Below are positions 22,834 to 34,453 of a stretch of 64,000 bases of DNA, one piece after another. The position numbers and the translations under genes were made by a program. Origin of the DNA: Pseudoneurospora amorphoporcata (lineage: Eukaryota > Ascomycota > Sordariomycetes > Sordariales > Sordariaceae). Position 1 is the first letter of the stretch, and each line of letters starts with the position of its first letter. Location of the stretch: NCBI GenBank assembly GCA_033297205.1, contig MU859246.1, forward strand, positions 1 to 64,000. Reading direction: 5' to 3'. Below the pieces are notes generated by a model. The model searched no databases. It was not told the origin of the DNA and was given only the letters and a program-made list of their open reading frames with translations.

Positions 22834-23321
22834 TCAGTTGTTGGCCTTCTCGGACTCGATGACGTCCACATCCATCTCCTCCTGCACCTCCAACACCAAC
22901 GCCAGGCTGTCCATGAAGGAGTTCACGGCGACGCGCAGCATGCGGTTTGTGGTCGCCTTGTAGTCGACTTGCAGAACCGTCTGCCCAGCATCTTCGCTGC
23001 CGGGGGACGCAACGGTCGAAAGCTCCCGCTTAACGAGACCGGAGAGCTCCTTGTCTACCCTCAAGGCCTGGAGAGCAACAAAAGCTAACCGAGCATCAGG
23101 GAAGGGCACTTGGAGTGTTCTTTTGAGGTTGTTGTGTTAGTGCCAACTTATCTCAAAAGAAATGCAGGGTTTGAGTGAAATGAAAACCTCATGCAAAAGA
23201 GGAAGGGTGAAAACACAGGAGGTCAATGACAACATGTGAGAACAAGGAATGGAACTCCAGCACGAAGAGAAACTGAAATTATGACTTACAGCGAGCAGGG
23301 GAAGTTGTCGGCGGTTGCCAT
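22834..23321 (-). CDS. PCC1: EKC/KEOPS complex subunit Pcc1
   Basis: Two exons, 23290-23321 (first) and 22834-23119, give 105 residues, a normal Pcc1 length. The tiny first exon encodes MATADNFPCSL, and the 170-nt intron has a GTAAGT donor. The joined start SLTLQVPFPDARLAFVALQAL and the later YKATTNRMLRVAVNSFMDSL match the Pcc1/LAGE3 fold: two amphipathic strands, then helices. Pcc1 dimerises and holds the Kae1 ATPase in KEOPS, which makes the t6A modification at A37 of ANN-decoding tRNAs; the complex is also linked to telomere and transcription functions in yeast. It is the smallest gene in the window and its first exon would be missed by frame-only searches. Confidence 0.9.
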
Positions 23322-24652
23322 GGTTGCGGTTTTTAAAAACCCTGTAGTAAACACTTGCAAGAAAAATGTTGTCTTGAACTAAGGGGTTTCAAACTGGCAC
23401 TTGTTTAACGGTTGCCAGGGGGCGTTTGTGTGGTAAGCGCTACCCGATGACGAATATCGAATTCCAACCGTCCGCAGCGTCGCAAAGGCGCTCTTCAGCA
23501 GTCTGCCTGTGCTGTGATGACTGATGACACTGACAGCGTCCTTATAGGCAACTCTGTAGGAACCTCAAACTGTATCTCACACTGGCAATTTCGCAGTGAG
23601 GTTACTATCGTCCACAGCTACCTTATCGTAAGGTCGTAGGCGGCAGGCTGCCTGAACAACTTGAAGGAAGCGAGTTCGACTTTCGGTTGTGCCGTGTGCT
23701 GGGCGCAAAGCCATCATGGCGGCTCTACAGAAAAAGGACAAGCTCCGGCATCACCTCCCTCCTTTCTCAGCTGGGAAGTGGAGCACTGGGGGGATCTCCC
23801 GTCGGAAAGAAGTGATGTTACTGGTCCAGGCGCGACTGCGAATGCCAAGAGCAAGGGTTGTCAGGACAACGGCGGGTGAGATGGAGCTTTGGACGCGCTT
23901 ATTGGGCGGTGAATTGTTTTGGAAGACACCAAGCCCCCCGAATTCTTCGCTGGCCCACGCTGACCCAGGGCGCAGGCAGCGGTCGGGCAAGTTGAGTGTC
24001 GAGTTCGAGGCGGTCTCTGCATGGAAGGTGAGGTGAAGGTCTCGCTCGTTCCCAAGTTCCCCAGGGTCCCTGCCAATGACAATACAACCTTGCCAGCGAA
24101 AACACCGCTCTTAGTACCTGCTACAAAACCTGTTCTCCGCAACCACTCCCATCGCACATCATCATCGAGTTGTCCGCTCCTTTGTTTCTTCAATCTTTCC
24201 TGCTTCCGGTGCCTTCGTTCTTGAAGATTTCGCATTTGCGCAGCCGGCGTCGTCTTGTCCATCTTTGAAGGCTTCGGCTCTTGTTTTGGCCTTTCATCTC
24301 ACCCCGCACCTGCAGTGCAGTACACAGTCAGTATACGTACTACCTACCTCTACCTAAGGTAGCCCAGCTTGGCTGCTTGGTTTCCTTTGTTGGCACACAA
24401 TCGCTCGCGAAACGATCTGCGATCTCGACCTCAGCTTCCTCCCGTCAATCCGACCAAAATTTTGGCCACGCGACCAAAAGTAAAGACCCGGGCGACAAAA
24501 TATTGAATTGGAGGTCGACTTCCTTCGTTCCCGCCTCCCAACAGCTCATTACACAGCATCACTATCCCGGTTAATGCGCCCGCGCACCGTCGTAACGACA
24601 ATCACTTTCTTGATATAAACAGCCGCCTTGGAGCCTCCCAGGCCACGACGCC
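23322..24652. promoter_or_regulatory. Divergent upstream region between Pcc1 and Cdc14 genes
   Basis: About 1.3 kb separates two outward-facing starts. It contains TTAACGGTTGCCAGGGG at 23405-23421, close to words in the AACGGTT cluster at 28479-28559. Open frames at 23661-24262 lie on both strands over the same bases with no family likeness. The right part (24100-24650) is pyrimidine-rich, as expected of a 5' leader. Confidence 0.4.
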
Positions 24653-26874
24653 ATGGCTCCTTCCTCCAGACACTCCAGCAGTCTGGGGCAAATCATTGAG
24701 TACATTCCCGGTACGTATGAAGCATGAGTGCGCCGTTCTCGTCCCCTCAACCGACACTACAGATTTTTGCTTTTCTTTGCCCATGTTTATGATCCACCCG
24801 CATCCCATGTTCACCGCCCCGCAACGGAGCTGCAACCGTCCCAACATGTGCACCTCGGAATATTATCTACATTATCAGCAATTGCCTTACAGTATACTAA
24901 CCTTCACAGACCGATTGTACCTTGCATCCTACTCTGAACCTCCTACCGAGCATACCTTGTTTCCCTACCCGGATCCCGAACCACGTTCTCCGCGGAAGCG
25001 CTCTCAACGAACAGTCGACCAGGTCGCGGAGCGTAAGAAGCCATACTACTTCACTGTCGACGACACTCTTCTGTACAATGCCTTCCACCACGATTTTGGC
25101 CCGTTCCACATCGGCCACCTTTACCGCTTTGCCCTGCAGTTCCACGAGATCCTGGGAGCCAAGGAGAACAAAGACAGACCGGTAGTGTTCTGGAGCAGGG
25201 CCGACCCACGCAGTAGGTTATCCCAGTCTGCCTGCTCACGACAAACAACGATCGCTGACCAATTCTGCTCCAGGTCGTGCCAATGCCTCTTGTCTACTGG
25301 CTTGCTACATGGTTTTGATCCAGTCATGGCCTCCGCATCTGGCACTTGCCCCGGTCGCCCAGGTCGACCCCCCTCTTATGCCGTTCAGAGACGCCGGCTA
25401 CAGCCAGGCTGACTACGGCATTACGGTTCAGGACGTTGTGTATGGTGTTTGGAAGGCCAAGGAGGAGGGCTGCTGCGTGTTGGAGACATTCGACCTCGAC
25501 GAGTACGAAAAGTTTGAGAGGGTTGAGCACGGCGACTTCAACTGGATTACGCCCAACTTCCTGGCATTTGCCTCTCCTCAGCATACCCCGGTTGCTCCCA
25601 CACCTGAGGGGACCGAACAGTGGCCGCTTCTACCAAAGACTCTCAGCGCTGTCGACGCTCACCCTACGCTGCCGCAGCCCTTCAAAAACGTCCTCAGACA
25701 TTTCTCGGAGCGAAACATCGGTCTTGTCGTCAGGCTGAACTCGCAGCTCTATAATCCCTCATACTTTGAAGCCCTAGGTATTAATCACATCGACATGATC
25801 TTTGAGGACGGAACTTGCCCGACCCTTTCGACGGTACGGAAGTTTATCCGCATGGCCCATGAAACCATCTCCAGGAAAAAGGGCATCGCTGTTCACTGCA
25901 AAGCGGGTCTCGGCCGAACAGGCTGCCTCATTGGTGCCTATTTGATCTACCGACATGGATTTACAGCAAACGAGGTCATTGCCTACATGCGCTTCATGCG
26001 CCCCGGCATGGTCGTTGGGCCTCAGCAGCACTGGCTGCATCTGAACCAGGGCGTCTTCCGGGAGTGGTGGATCGAAGAGCGGGTTGAGCGGAGGCTGCGA
26101 AAGGAGATGGCAGCTGCGGCTGCGGCCGCGCAGGCCAACGGGACCGCGCATCCCAGCACCCCTATCCGTGCCATGTCGAAGACAAGCCTTGGCCGTAGCT
26201 CTAGCAAGAACGGCGTGTCGACACCCTCCAACAGAGGATCCATTCGAACACCGCTGGGCGAGATTGATCGGGACTCGGCGCGTGATAACCATATCGGTGT
26301 ACAAGAGGATTACCTCCCTGCACCTACGCCAGGACAGCCAAGGAAGACGCAGCGGGGCGCAGTGGATCGCCAGAAAGGATATGGCCGGGGAACTATTCAG
26401 ACCACTGTGGAGGAAGAACCTGTTGCCATGGCAGAAGTGATAACCGAGGTGATTACGGTTCAAAAGAGCTCAACAGGGCCGAATTCAGAAGAGGAATGGA
26501 ATCTCCGAAGATCTCGGCGAAGACAATCTGCCGCTCCTACTTCACCAGAACAACGCGCCGAACGGTCTGTCACCCACCAAACCGCTACTTCGAAAACGAC
26601 CGTTTATCAAGTTATGGATAACGACGCATCGAACGATATCGAGAACATTGGTACTGCAGCATCACGAATAAAGGCCCACGACCATGCTCCACGCACTAGT
26701 TCCGCGTCCGGAGTTTTGACCAAGGTACGAGGCAACACTAGTGCGAAACGCCATCCACCTGGGAGCATCAGAGAAGCTGGTGTTCGAAAGACAAGCGGAC
26801 GAGTTGGGAGTATAGGGAACTCGACAACCAGTCCGGCAGCTGTATCGGCGGTACGAAAAATAAGTGGGATCTGA
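24653..26874 (+). CDS. CDC14: Cdc14-type dual-specificity protein phosphatase
   Basis: Exons 24653-24710, 24910-25212 and 25274-26874 give 653 residues. It begins IIEYIPDRLYLASYSEPP, the conserved Cdc14 start formed across intron 1. The non-catalytic A domain (YFTVDDTLLYNAFHHDFGP, then ACYMVLIQSWPPHLAL) precedes the catalytic B domain with the signature VHCKAGLGRTGC (Cys about residue 329, Arg six residues on). The WPD-loop equivalent reads FEDGTCP, as in Cdc14. The C-terminal ~270 residues are Ser/Thr/Arg-rich and low-complexity, likely with nuclear localisation and CDK sites. Cdc14 removes phosphates from Ser-Pro CDK sites to drive mitotic exit, cytokinesis and septation. Nothing suggests loss of function. 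Confidence 0.97.
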
Positions 26875-28478
26875 CCCCATCCTCATGGGTCGAGAGACTC
26901 TACATACTTCAGTTGATGAGTTATGACAAACACTCCGATTCAGTGGCTTCATATTCGTTTGGGATACAAAAAAGTCATAACCTTTGGAACATACGTTTCT
27001 GTGTCGGGTTTCTCATTGGTAGCAAGCAAGCTTGGAGCATTAGCGAGCGAGCTGTCGCATCTTTGGCTTAGCCATTACGTTTGCATGATCAGCACTTTAT
27101 GGGCCATTTCCAAGCGTGACGGCCTCTCTGGCATAGCAGGTTTCGTCTTTGGAGGCGTTTTCTTCTGGATCGCAGGGTCATACTTTGGTTGTGGAGGAGG
27201 ATACTATATACGTTGCATGGGCATGAGCATGGAATGAGGGCGAAGAGACATAAGGGATTCTTATTTTCTAAGGTAGGCCGGTTTAAATCCTGGCACGACT
27301 TCTTTTGTGGATTCGGAATTTGGTGGGCTCGCGATGGGATTTGGGTTACTCTTTCGGTTCGTCGTCAATGGATGATGTCCCTGTGTTCAAGCACTACTGT
27401 ACGGAGTCATGGATAGGGTCAGATCGGTTAGACGACTGGCAACTCGAACAATATCACAGCATTTCAGTTGCAGTCCCGGCTTCCAGTGATACCTGAACCT
27501 GATTCTTACCGTAAGTTGATGTTCACTTTCGTCCGTCATTGCAGTGCAACAATGTGGCCCCGACTACTCTGGACTGCCCCCTTACCTACTGTGTAGACCG
27601 GTCGGGAAGCCTCGTGCAGCCTCCGGAGATGTTGTCCTCCTCCACCGGGTGTCCTCACTCCAGGGCCGGAAGTCCGCGGCAAGTACCTAAGGTAACTTTC
27701 GACTCAGGCCGCCAGATTTTGAGTTCAGTTCGTTGTTTTCTAGTACCTTACTTACCGCTACCTCTAGAGCTACAGTACAGTTATCTCGCGAAGCTGAGCC
27801 GAGAACTGAACACGGCGATGGTAATGAATGAGTAGGTAATACAGTGACGTTCAGGGGCAAGATGCCGTTGATAGGTATCTTAGCTCAGCAAGCGCAATCC
27901 CTCCGGCACTGCATCCTATGAGACTGACTGAAATGAATAACTCTACCGAATTGACAAGAACTTTTCCATGATACCTAGAGGTATATTTTGAGTGTCCAGT
28001 CCGTCCACCTAAGGGCCGACTGCCCAGCTCAGCTCCCTCCGTGAATGCATCGCGACTTTCTTTCCTTCCTCCTTGCGCGGACCGCACTCTCTACAAGGCA
28101 GGTACCTCTACCTCCGGGCGGCATTCTCTTGGCCAGATGCCGTCCGTAGAGGTAGTAGGTAGAGGTACCTACACTTCTAGAGGTACCTCCAAGGTAGCCC
28201 TACCTTACCTTACTTTTTCCTTATAGTGATAAATCTCTCAGACAAGGGAGCTTGAACACCGAAGTGGCAGGAACTCTTTCGTGCCCTGACCGGGCATGTA
28301 CACCGGGGGGAAATCTGTTAGAAGGGGTAGTAGAGCGATGAAATTTTGCATACTCCAGGTTCGGCCTTACTAACAGTTGTACATCTGCGTTTTCTTCTGG
28401 ACCCTTCGCTCCTTCTCTCCTTGAAAGAGTTCGTTGGGATATTACTCAATGTACCTAAATTAGAGGTAGGTTGTGGAG

Positions 28479-28559
28479 AACGGTTGCTCGACGGTTAGGA
28501 AGGCACAACCGTTGCCAGGGAAAGAACGGTTGCTCCACCGTTGATAGCTCACAACGGTT
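28479..28559. repeat. Cluster of six AACGGTT / AACCGTT words
   Basis: Within about 80 bases the core ACGGTT or its complement occurs six times: 28479-28486, 28491-28497, 28506-28514, 28525-28532, 28537-28543 and 28551-28559, in both orientations. AACNG is the core recognised by Myb-type DNA-binding domains, so a factor-binding cluster is possible, but no gene start is close. Confidence 0.5.
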
Positions 28560-28678
28560 TCTGAGAGAAAACCCATAGAGGTAATGAAGGTACCTCTACG
28601 CTAAGTGTCTTGACAATACCATCTTAACAAACTGATACTTTTACTCAAGGCCTCAAAGCCTTAGGTAAGGTAGGTAGG

Positions 28679-28706
28679 TACCTCTACCTACTACTAGGTA
28701 GAGGTA
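28679..28706. repeat. Perfect 12-bp inverted repeat in a GGTA-rich tract
   Basis: TACCTCTACCTA (28679-28690) and TAGGTAGAGGTA (28695-28706) are perfect inverted copies with a 4-base loop. It lies in a tract of related tetranucleotide words (28660-28725). Confidence 0.6.
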
Positions 28707-30330
28707 GGTACGTAGAGGTTCAGAGACACTGCGCAACTGTTACCAGGAAGATTCTTCGGCATGGACTACAGAAATCTGAAATCATTGCATCTACTACCTT
28801 CATACCTACCTACTTAAGTTCTGACTAGAGTGTTGCCACCGAAAGACCATGCCCTTTGCCTTTGTTGGAGAAAGACACCATGCCAGGTATTGTATGTACC
28901 ACTCTGAAAGACTTCCATGACAAATCCTCAAAGCAACAGACTGTCCAGAAATATATCCATATCCCCGAGAAAGTTGCTCCAGAAGCGAGTAAATTAAGTG
29001 TAGTGAGCAGCACAGAGTCAATGAGACCGTGTTTGCCTAGAGCTACCCTTACTTGGACAGGCAGGCTGGGAAGGCTGAGGTTGTTGAGATTCATGTCGTA
29101 TAGGATGGGTTTAATAGTAAACTACCTGCAGGATTTTATTCCGCCACAGATGTCTACTTCGTTTAGTGAACTACACCTTAGCTACCTCGACGTATGAGTA
29201 GGTAGGTAGGTAGCATACCTCTACCCAACTTGATCAACCGCGAAAGTCAAACGTCGACGTCGACCACATCGCTTTCTTTTCACAAGTTGACGAAAGAAAC
29301 TCGTGCAGAAACAGAAAAGCCCTTGAAAGAATAATACAATGAATGAGGAGAGCACGCTACTCTACCGAGAATGAAGAACACTACAAGGAATACTTATGAA
29401 TTACAATGACATGAGGCAACATCCGATCCTTGCCTTCAACCACCAGCCAGGCAGCTGGTAGCTTTACCTTCCGATGGCACATCATAGGAGTCTGAGTTTT
29501 CTCCCACCGCATGCCACTTTAGTCCGTACATAAGGTACTTACCTACCGTACCTAGAGGTACCTATCTATAAAGGCCATTTGCTACCCCCAAAGAGTCAAC
29601 AGTGATAGCCTCAAAAACATTCCTCTTCAGTTTCACTTTCCCAGGTTGTGAATCTGCTGATGTCTGTTCTAAAGGTCTCACAGAGTCAGCCGGACGTTCG
29701 TCGTCCTCAGTCAGTCCCTATCACACCGGGAAATGGGCACGATATCTGCTGCTTAGAAATCACTGTACGACACTTCGACGGTCAGTACCCGAACATCCAC
29801 TTCTCCCCCGCATTCTCCCCGGATTTCTGTACAACTCGAACATATAGGACTGGTCGGGAAGAGCCCGGGGAAGTAAGAGAGCAGCAGCCCCAGGCTAGAG
29901 AGACAGATAGCCACGTAGGTAGGCAGGCAGGCAGGTGAACCGGCGAGTACGCGCTGTATAACCCGACTATCCCATCCGAGTTCGTATCCGAGTCCGCAAA
30001 AGATGCATGTCGGCATGATGTAGTTGTTTCGAGTACTTGCCTAGGTACCCTCATGTAAGCCATATGTTCAGGGCCAACAAACATGAATAACTTACAAGTA
30101 CGTATTTACAAGAGGAGGTGTTGGTATCACGTTCGCAATGTGTTTGTTGGCTTGATCTGGTGCTTGTTAGTGCCTGCTTTGGCCTGTCTCGGTGGCACTC
30201 ATGCCTAGACGTACCGTCCTACAAAGAACTCCACGGTCCGGTTCCTGTTTCAATTTTACTTCTTCGCTGATTATGATCACGAATACCAGAGCCCGGGGGC
30301 CCGTTCTTCAGCATCCGAGTTTCCCAGAAG

Positions 30331-32182
30331 CACTCAGCTGAAGTTGTAAGTAGCTAAAAAGAGAGAAAGAAGCGAGCACACACCAGCGAGCAAGGTTTGC
30401 GGTGAGAATTCCACCCACACGTACTTGTACGCTAGAGATGTAAAGTAAGACAGTGAACCATCAAACTGCATGTTAGTGACGGCGACGGCGGCATCCATCA
30501 TTAGTATGGTTTGGAAGGAAGCCCCAAGGTTTGTATGCATGAGAGGCTTTTCAGTTCCTGAAAACGAAACATGGCATGCCATGACCACACCGCCAACATC
30601 GATTATCAAGTGGTGTTATTGTTCACACTGTCGCTCTTGTCTGGCAGTAGCCTGGTGGCGTACGGTCCGTTGACGATATCGGCGGGCCGTTCGGTGTCAA
30701 AGTTTGGTACTAAGAAGAAGAGGCAGATGACAGAGATACCAGAATGCAAGTGACAGAGAGGGGGGATTGATCCAGTACCATAGGTTCTCCTCCAAGGATG
30801 TTTTTTTTTGTCTTTTTGGACCCGACGAGCTCGGATGCTTGGCGATGCCGCCCTCCCTGCGTCTGACAGGCTGTTGGCTCTGTTTGTCTATAGGGCATTT
30901 TGATACGTGCGTCTATAGTATTTCTTCTTTTGATTCAGACGTTGTACAACGCATCTATAGATCGTTCGAGGGGTAGTATCAAGAAGGGGGGGAAAAGCAA
31001 CGAGTGCTTGGTTGCCGTCACAAGCGATATCCTCTTTGCCCCTTATGCAGTGAACTCGACTGATGGGTGACGACGACGATGATGGAGTGGTGTACAACTT
31101 TTCGGGCCCGGAGGGCAAGCCCAGCACACACAAAACTCAAGTCATAGGAGTGGCTGGTCGAGGGACGGCAGGAAAATGGTCTTCGCAGCACTCTTGAGCC
31201 TACTCACATGGCGATGTTTGCTGGTGGTTGAGCAATGGGCTCTTGCAAGAGACGGTATCCGGTTCTCCGTGAGGATACCGTGCAGGGTTCTCTCGACATG
31301 ATGGTCGGCATGAGCATAAAGGGAATGTCAAAATCCATACTCGGGCCTTCTCAACTGTTCTTCCAACGAAAGTGCCAGCGGTGTGCTTCTTGCCCCGAGA
31401 TCTAGGAAGCAGCTATCCGCTAATATAGGTAGATAGACGCAGTGATGGGCGCGGATGGTCTGGTGAGCGGTTGGATAGAGACCTCATTTCCGGGATGTGT
31501 AGACCCGGACAGGGTCAATAACCGGGCTTTTGGGGAGTAAATGTGATCCTTTGACGGAAGAGGTAAGGCGCGGTATGTTGTAGGGCGAGAAGCATGTTAC
31601 CGACCTGTGTGGCGTGTAATAGTCAGTGTAAGTATGAAGTGTGTATGCTGCAGTGCGGACAACTGAAGACGAGGGTTGGGTGGGTACCTCTGCCTCAACC
31701 TGAGGTATGTAGTTGTCCATACAAGCGTCATGTCTTCACCCACCGGCCATGTCCATGAAGTGCGTTGTGTTTGAGCATCGGGACCGAACTCATATAATCT
31801 ACCACAACGTCCGTACGTAAGTTAGTCTCCCCTAAGCGAGGCCGAGGGATATCTTGGCCCTCAGCTTTTGGTCCTTGCAACCGCAATACAAGAACTGTGC
31901 CTTCATCATTAATGGCAGACAGACAACACGCGACTCACTCAATAGAGGTAAAGACGGGCCGAGCCTCGCTGCCCGCCTGCCGTACTATAAATCCTCAGGG
32001 AGAGCTTTCTTACCTATCAAACCCAGCATACAGCCCCTCCAGTGCGGGAATTGGCGATTACTATGTGCCACATAGTATGTAGTACGTAATCCGGCTAAAA
32101 CTGAGACCCCCCACCCCCCACCCCAACCAAAAAANNNNNNNNNNAACCCCCCAAAACCCCCCCCCCCCCCCCCCCCCCCCAC

Positions 32183-32242
<60 letters not shown>

Positions 32243-34453
32243 AAGGACAGTTTCCCGCGTAGTCTTCACGAGCGAGACATGCCGGAAATGTGAACGTGTC
32301 AGAAAATCCGACGACCGGAGAGCCGAACACTTGCATCATGATTGCGAGAGTAATCCCCGTAGATTCCGCGAGTGATCGGTAGGTAGGAGGTCGTCCCGAG
32401 TCCAGGCCGGCCGTCAATGACCCGGGCAGGGGACTAGTAGTAGGCACTATACCTAGGTAAGTAGCTAGTGATATTGTGACCGGTGCTGTGAGAGGGGATC
32501 AACTTAACCTGGAAAGAAGAGGGGCGCAAAAATTCAAGAGCCCGGTAGGGCACCGTGTGATGAACCTGAACCTAGGACGCGCGAAGACTGTTGAGGTGTT
32601 GCTGCACTGCCACCGAGTGCATCGAAGAAGGAATCTGGGTGCAATGGGCTTTCTGGCGGCCTGGGGACCAGAAGATGGTAGTGTAAAGAACTTGGACTTG
32701 AAACTTGAATACGAGGTGCGCTGGATACCTACCTACCTAGTAGGTACGTTAAGGTACCTCTACTAGATACAGTAGAGGAGGTAGGTTTTCTCGATACAGC
32801 GAGTGTCTAGGAGTAGATTGTATGGTGGTCTTTAGTGGAGCCACGGCGATCGTCGCTGCCTGCAGATGTTAAGAAACCCTCACGGCCAATTGGTAGGGCT
32901 AAGCCGGTAGCTGGAGATGTGGGGCATTGTAACACTTCGGTATAATACGTAACGACTGTCATACATCACGGTACCCGTATTGATGTTGGTTTTCATAACA
33001 ACCACTTGCACGGTGTAAGAAACAATCGATCAAATCATGCCAAGGACGACTCCAAGCTACCATCAGTTACTCCTACAGTGCTTATCGTTCGATATTAACA
33101 TGATGTCTGCGCATGTTATGGATAAGGTCAATGCACTCTAGTGCCTGACAAGCAGCGGGAGCTAAAGCTTGTGTAACAACACTCCCTGCCTCACATCCAA
33201 CAACCTGGCTCCTTGCGTTGCTTCTTCTTGGTACTACATCCCATCGTGTGTTGTACAAAGCCCCTGGCAACCGTACCCGCGTGAAGTCCAGGGGAAGCAT
33301 ATCTTTGTGTGACCATCCTTTGACATCGACTTGTACCTGGGAGCAAAGGAACGATAGCTCCATAAGAAACTGAACTTACAGTAAGAATAAAGACCGGCTT
33401 CTCTATTTCTTGTCTCCACCATCACACCACGTTCTGTTTGACAACGGTGCAAGTTCACACAAGGGGTTAGGTTTGGGAGGATTCGAGGACGTAGTTATTT
33501 CCCCATACGATTGGCCTTGCAGTGGCCTGGGTTTAGTTCCCTCTTGCGGGACCAGTCACCTGAAAATAGCAACTTTTGCTATGGTCCGGGGATCCGTATG
33601 TGTTGAGACTTAAACTTGATATCGGCGAACAACTATCGTATTGTTCCACTGAGGTTTCCTTGATTCCTGCACAAAAACCGCCCAACGTTTTAAGAAATGT
33701 ATAAACTGTGTTGAATGCGCGTTTCGCAACACTGTAAGACGAGCACGCGGTGGATTGCCGGGCGTAAGGGAGCTGTTACCCGTTTCCACTCACGCATCAT
33801 TCTAATGCAACCAAAACCGAACGTATGCATGCTTACTGCGCTGCCCCTGCACTCTGCAGACGCCCTTCTGCGTGTCACTGACCCCTGGGGCCCAATGCCC
33901 TGGTTAGCAATCATTCTCGGCACCGGGTGATCGTCCCGTCCACGCCCTATCAAAATGCTGCGTTTGAGCTCGGCTTGATCAGATCTCTTGTAGCTCCTCA
34001 GACACGAACCACGAAAACAACGTTGTTGCTGCCAAGCGGAGATCAAACGTGACATTATCAAATGCGTTTGGGGTTGTAGTGAATGTCTGGGATGGGAAAC
34101 CAAGATTGCTAGACTGCTGTATTCTCTAACCATGCATATGAGCTGCATAACAGTGACATTTGTAATGACACCCCAACCTGCTCGTCCGGGGCACCCTCTT
34201 GGCCTTCAACAACACCAAGGAAGAACCCTCGCCCAAAGTGCCAAAGCTAGTGATGCAGATGATTCCAAGAACTCCCAAAACCACAATATAAGGAGATAGT
34301 GTAAAAAGTGGTTAGTGGCTAGAAACACTATTACCCATATCCTCCGGGCTCGTCGACCGATATGCTTTTTTCTTGGTTGCAGAAATGACAAAGGGAACGC
34401 ATCCATTTGGTACCCCGTGTAACGGTAAACGTTTTCATCGGAACCACTGTCAC
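30331..34453. other. Gene-poor stretch containing an assembly gap
   Basis: No supported gene. Overlapping small frames on both strands have no family likeness or plausible splice structure. GGTA/TACC words recur at 32375-32465 and 32725-32785. The N-gap with homopolymers is listed separately. Confidence 0.4.
32101..32240. other. Assembly gap (10 N) with flanking C and A homopolymers
   Basis: Ten N lie at 32135-32144. They are followed by a run of 24 C (32157-32180) and 57 A (32184-32240), with C-rich sequence before the gap. This looks like a closed gap or low-quality sequence, so true length and content here are unknown. Confidence 0.85.

Larger units (their letters stand above)
26875..30330. 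other. Gene-poor stretch rich in GGTAGGTA/TACCTACC words
   Basis: No gene is supported. After the Cdc14 3' flank, short tracts built from AGGT, ACCT and GTAGAG units recur (about 27735-27780, 28085-28205, 28660-28725, 28795-28812, 29190-29226, 29530-29575, 29915-29937). The frame at 26923-27237 has hydrophobic runs but lies directly after Cdc14 and matches nothing known. Confidence 0.45.

Noticed and set aside
26923..27237. 104-codon hydrophobic frame just after Cdc14
   Set aside because: It starts 48 bases after the Cdc14 stop, has no family likeness and fits a 3' untranslated region better.
27278..27295. B-box-like word CCGGTTTAAATCCTGG
   Set aside because: The surrounding bases do not fold into a tRNA and lack an A-box.
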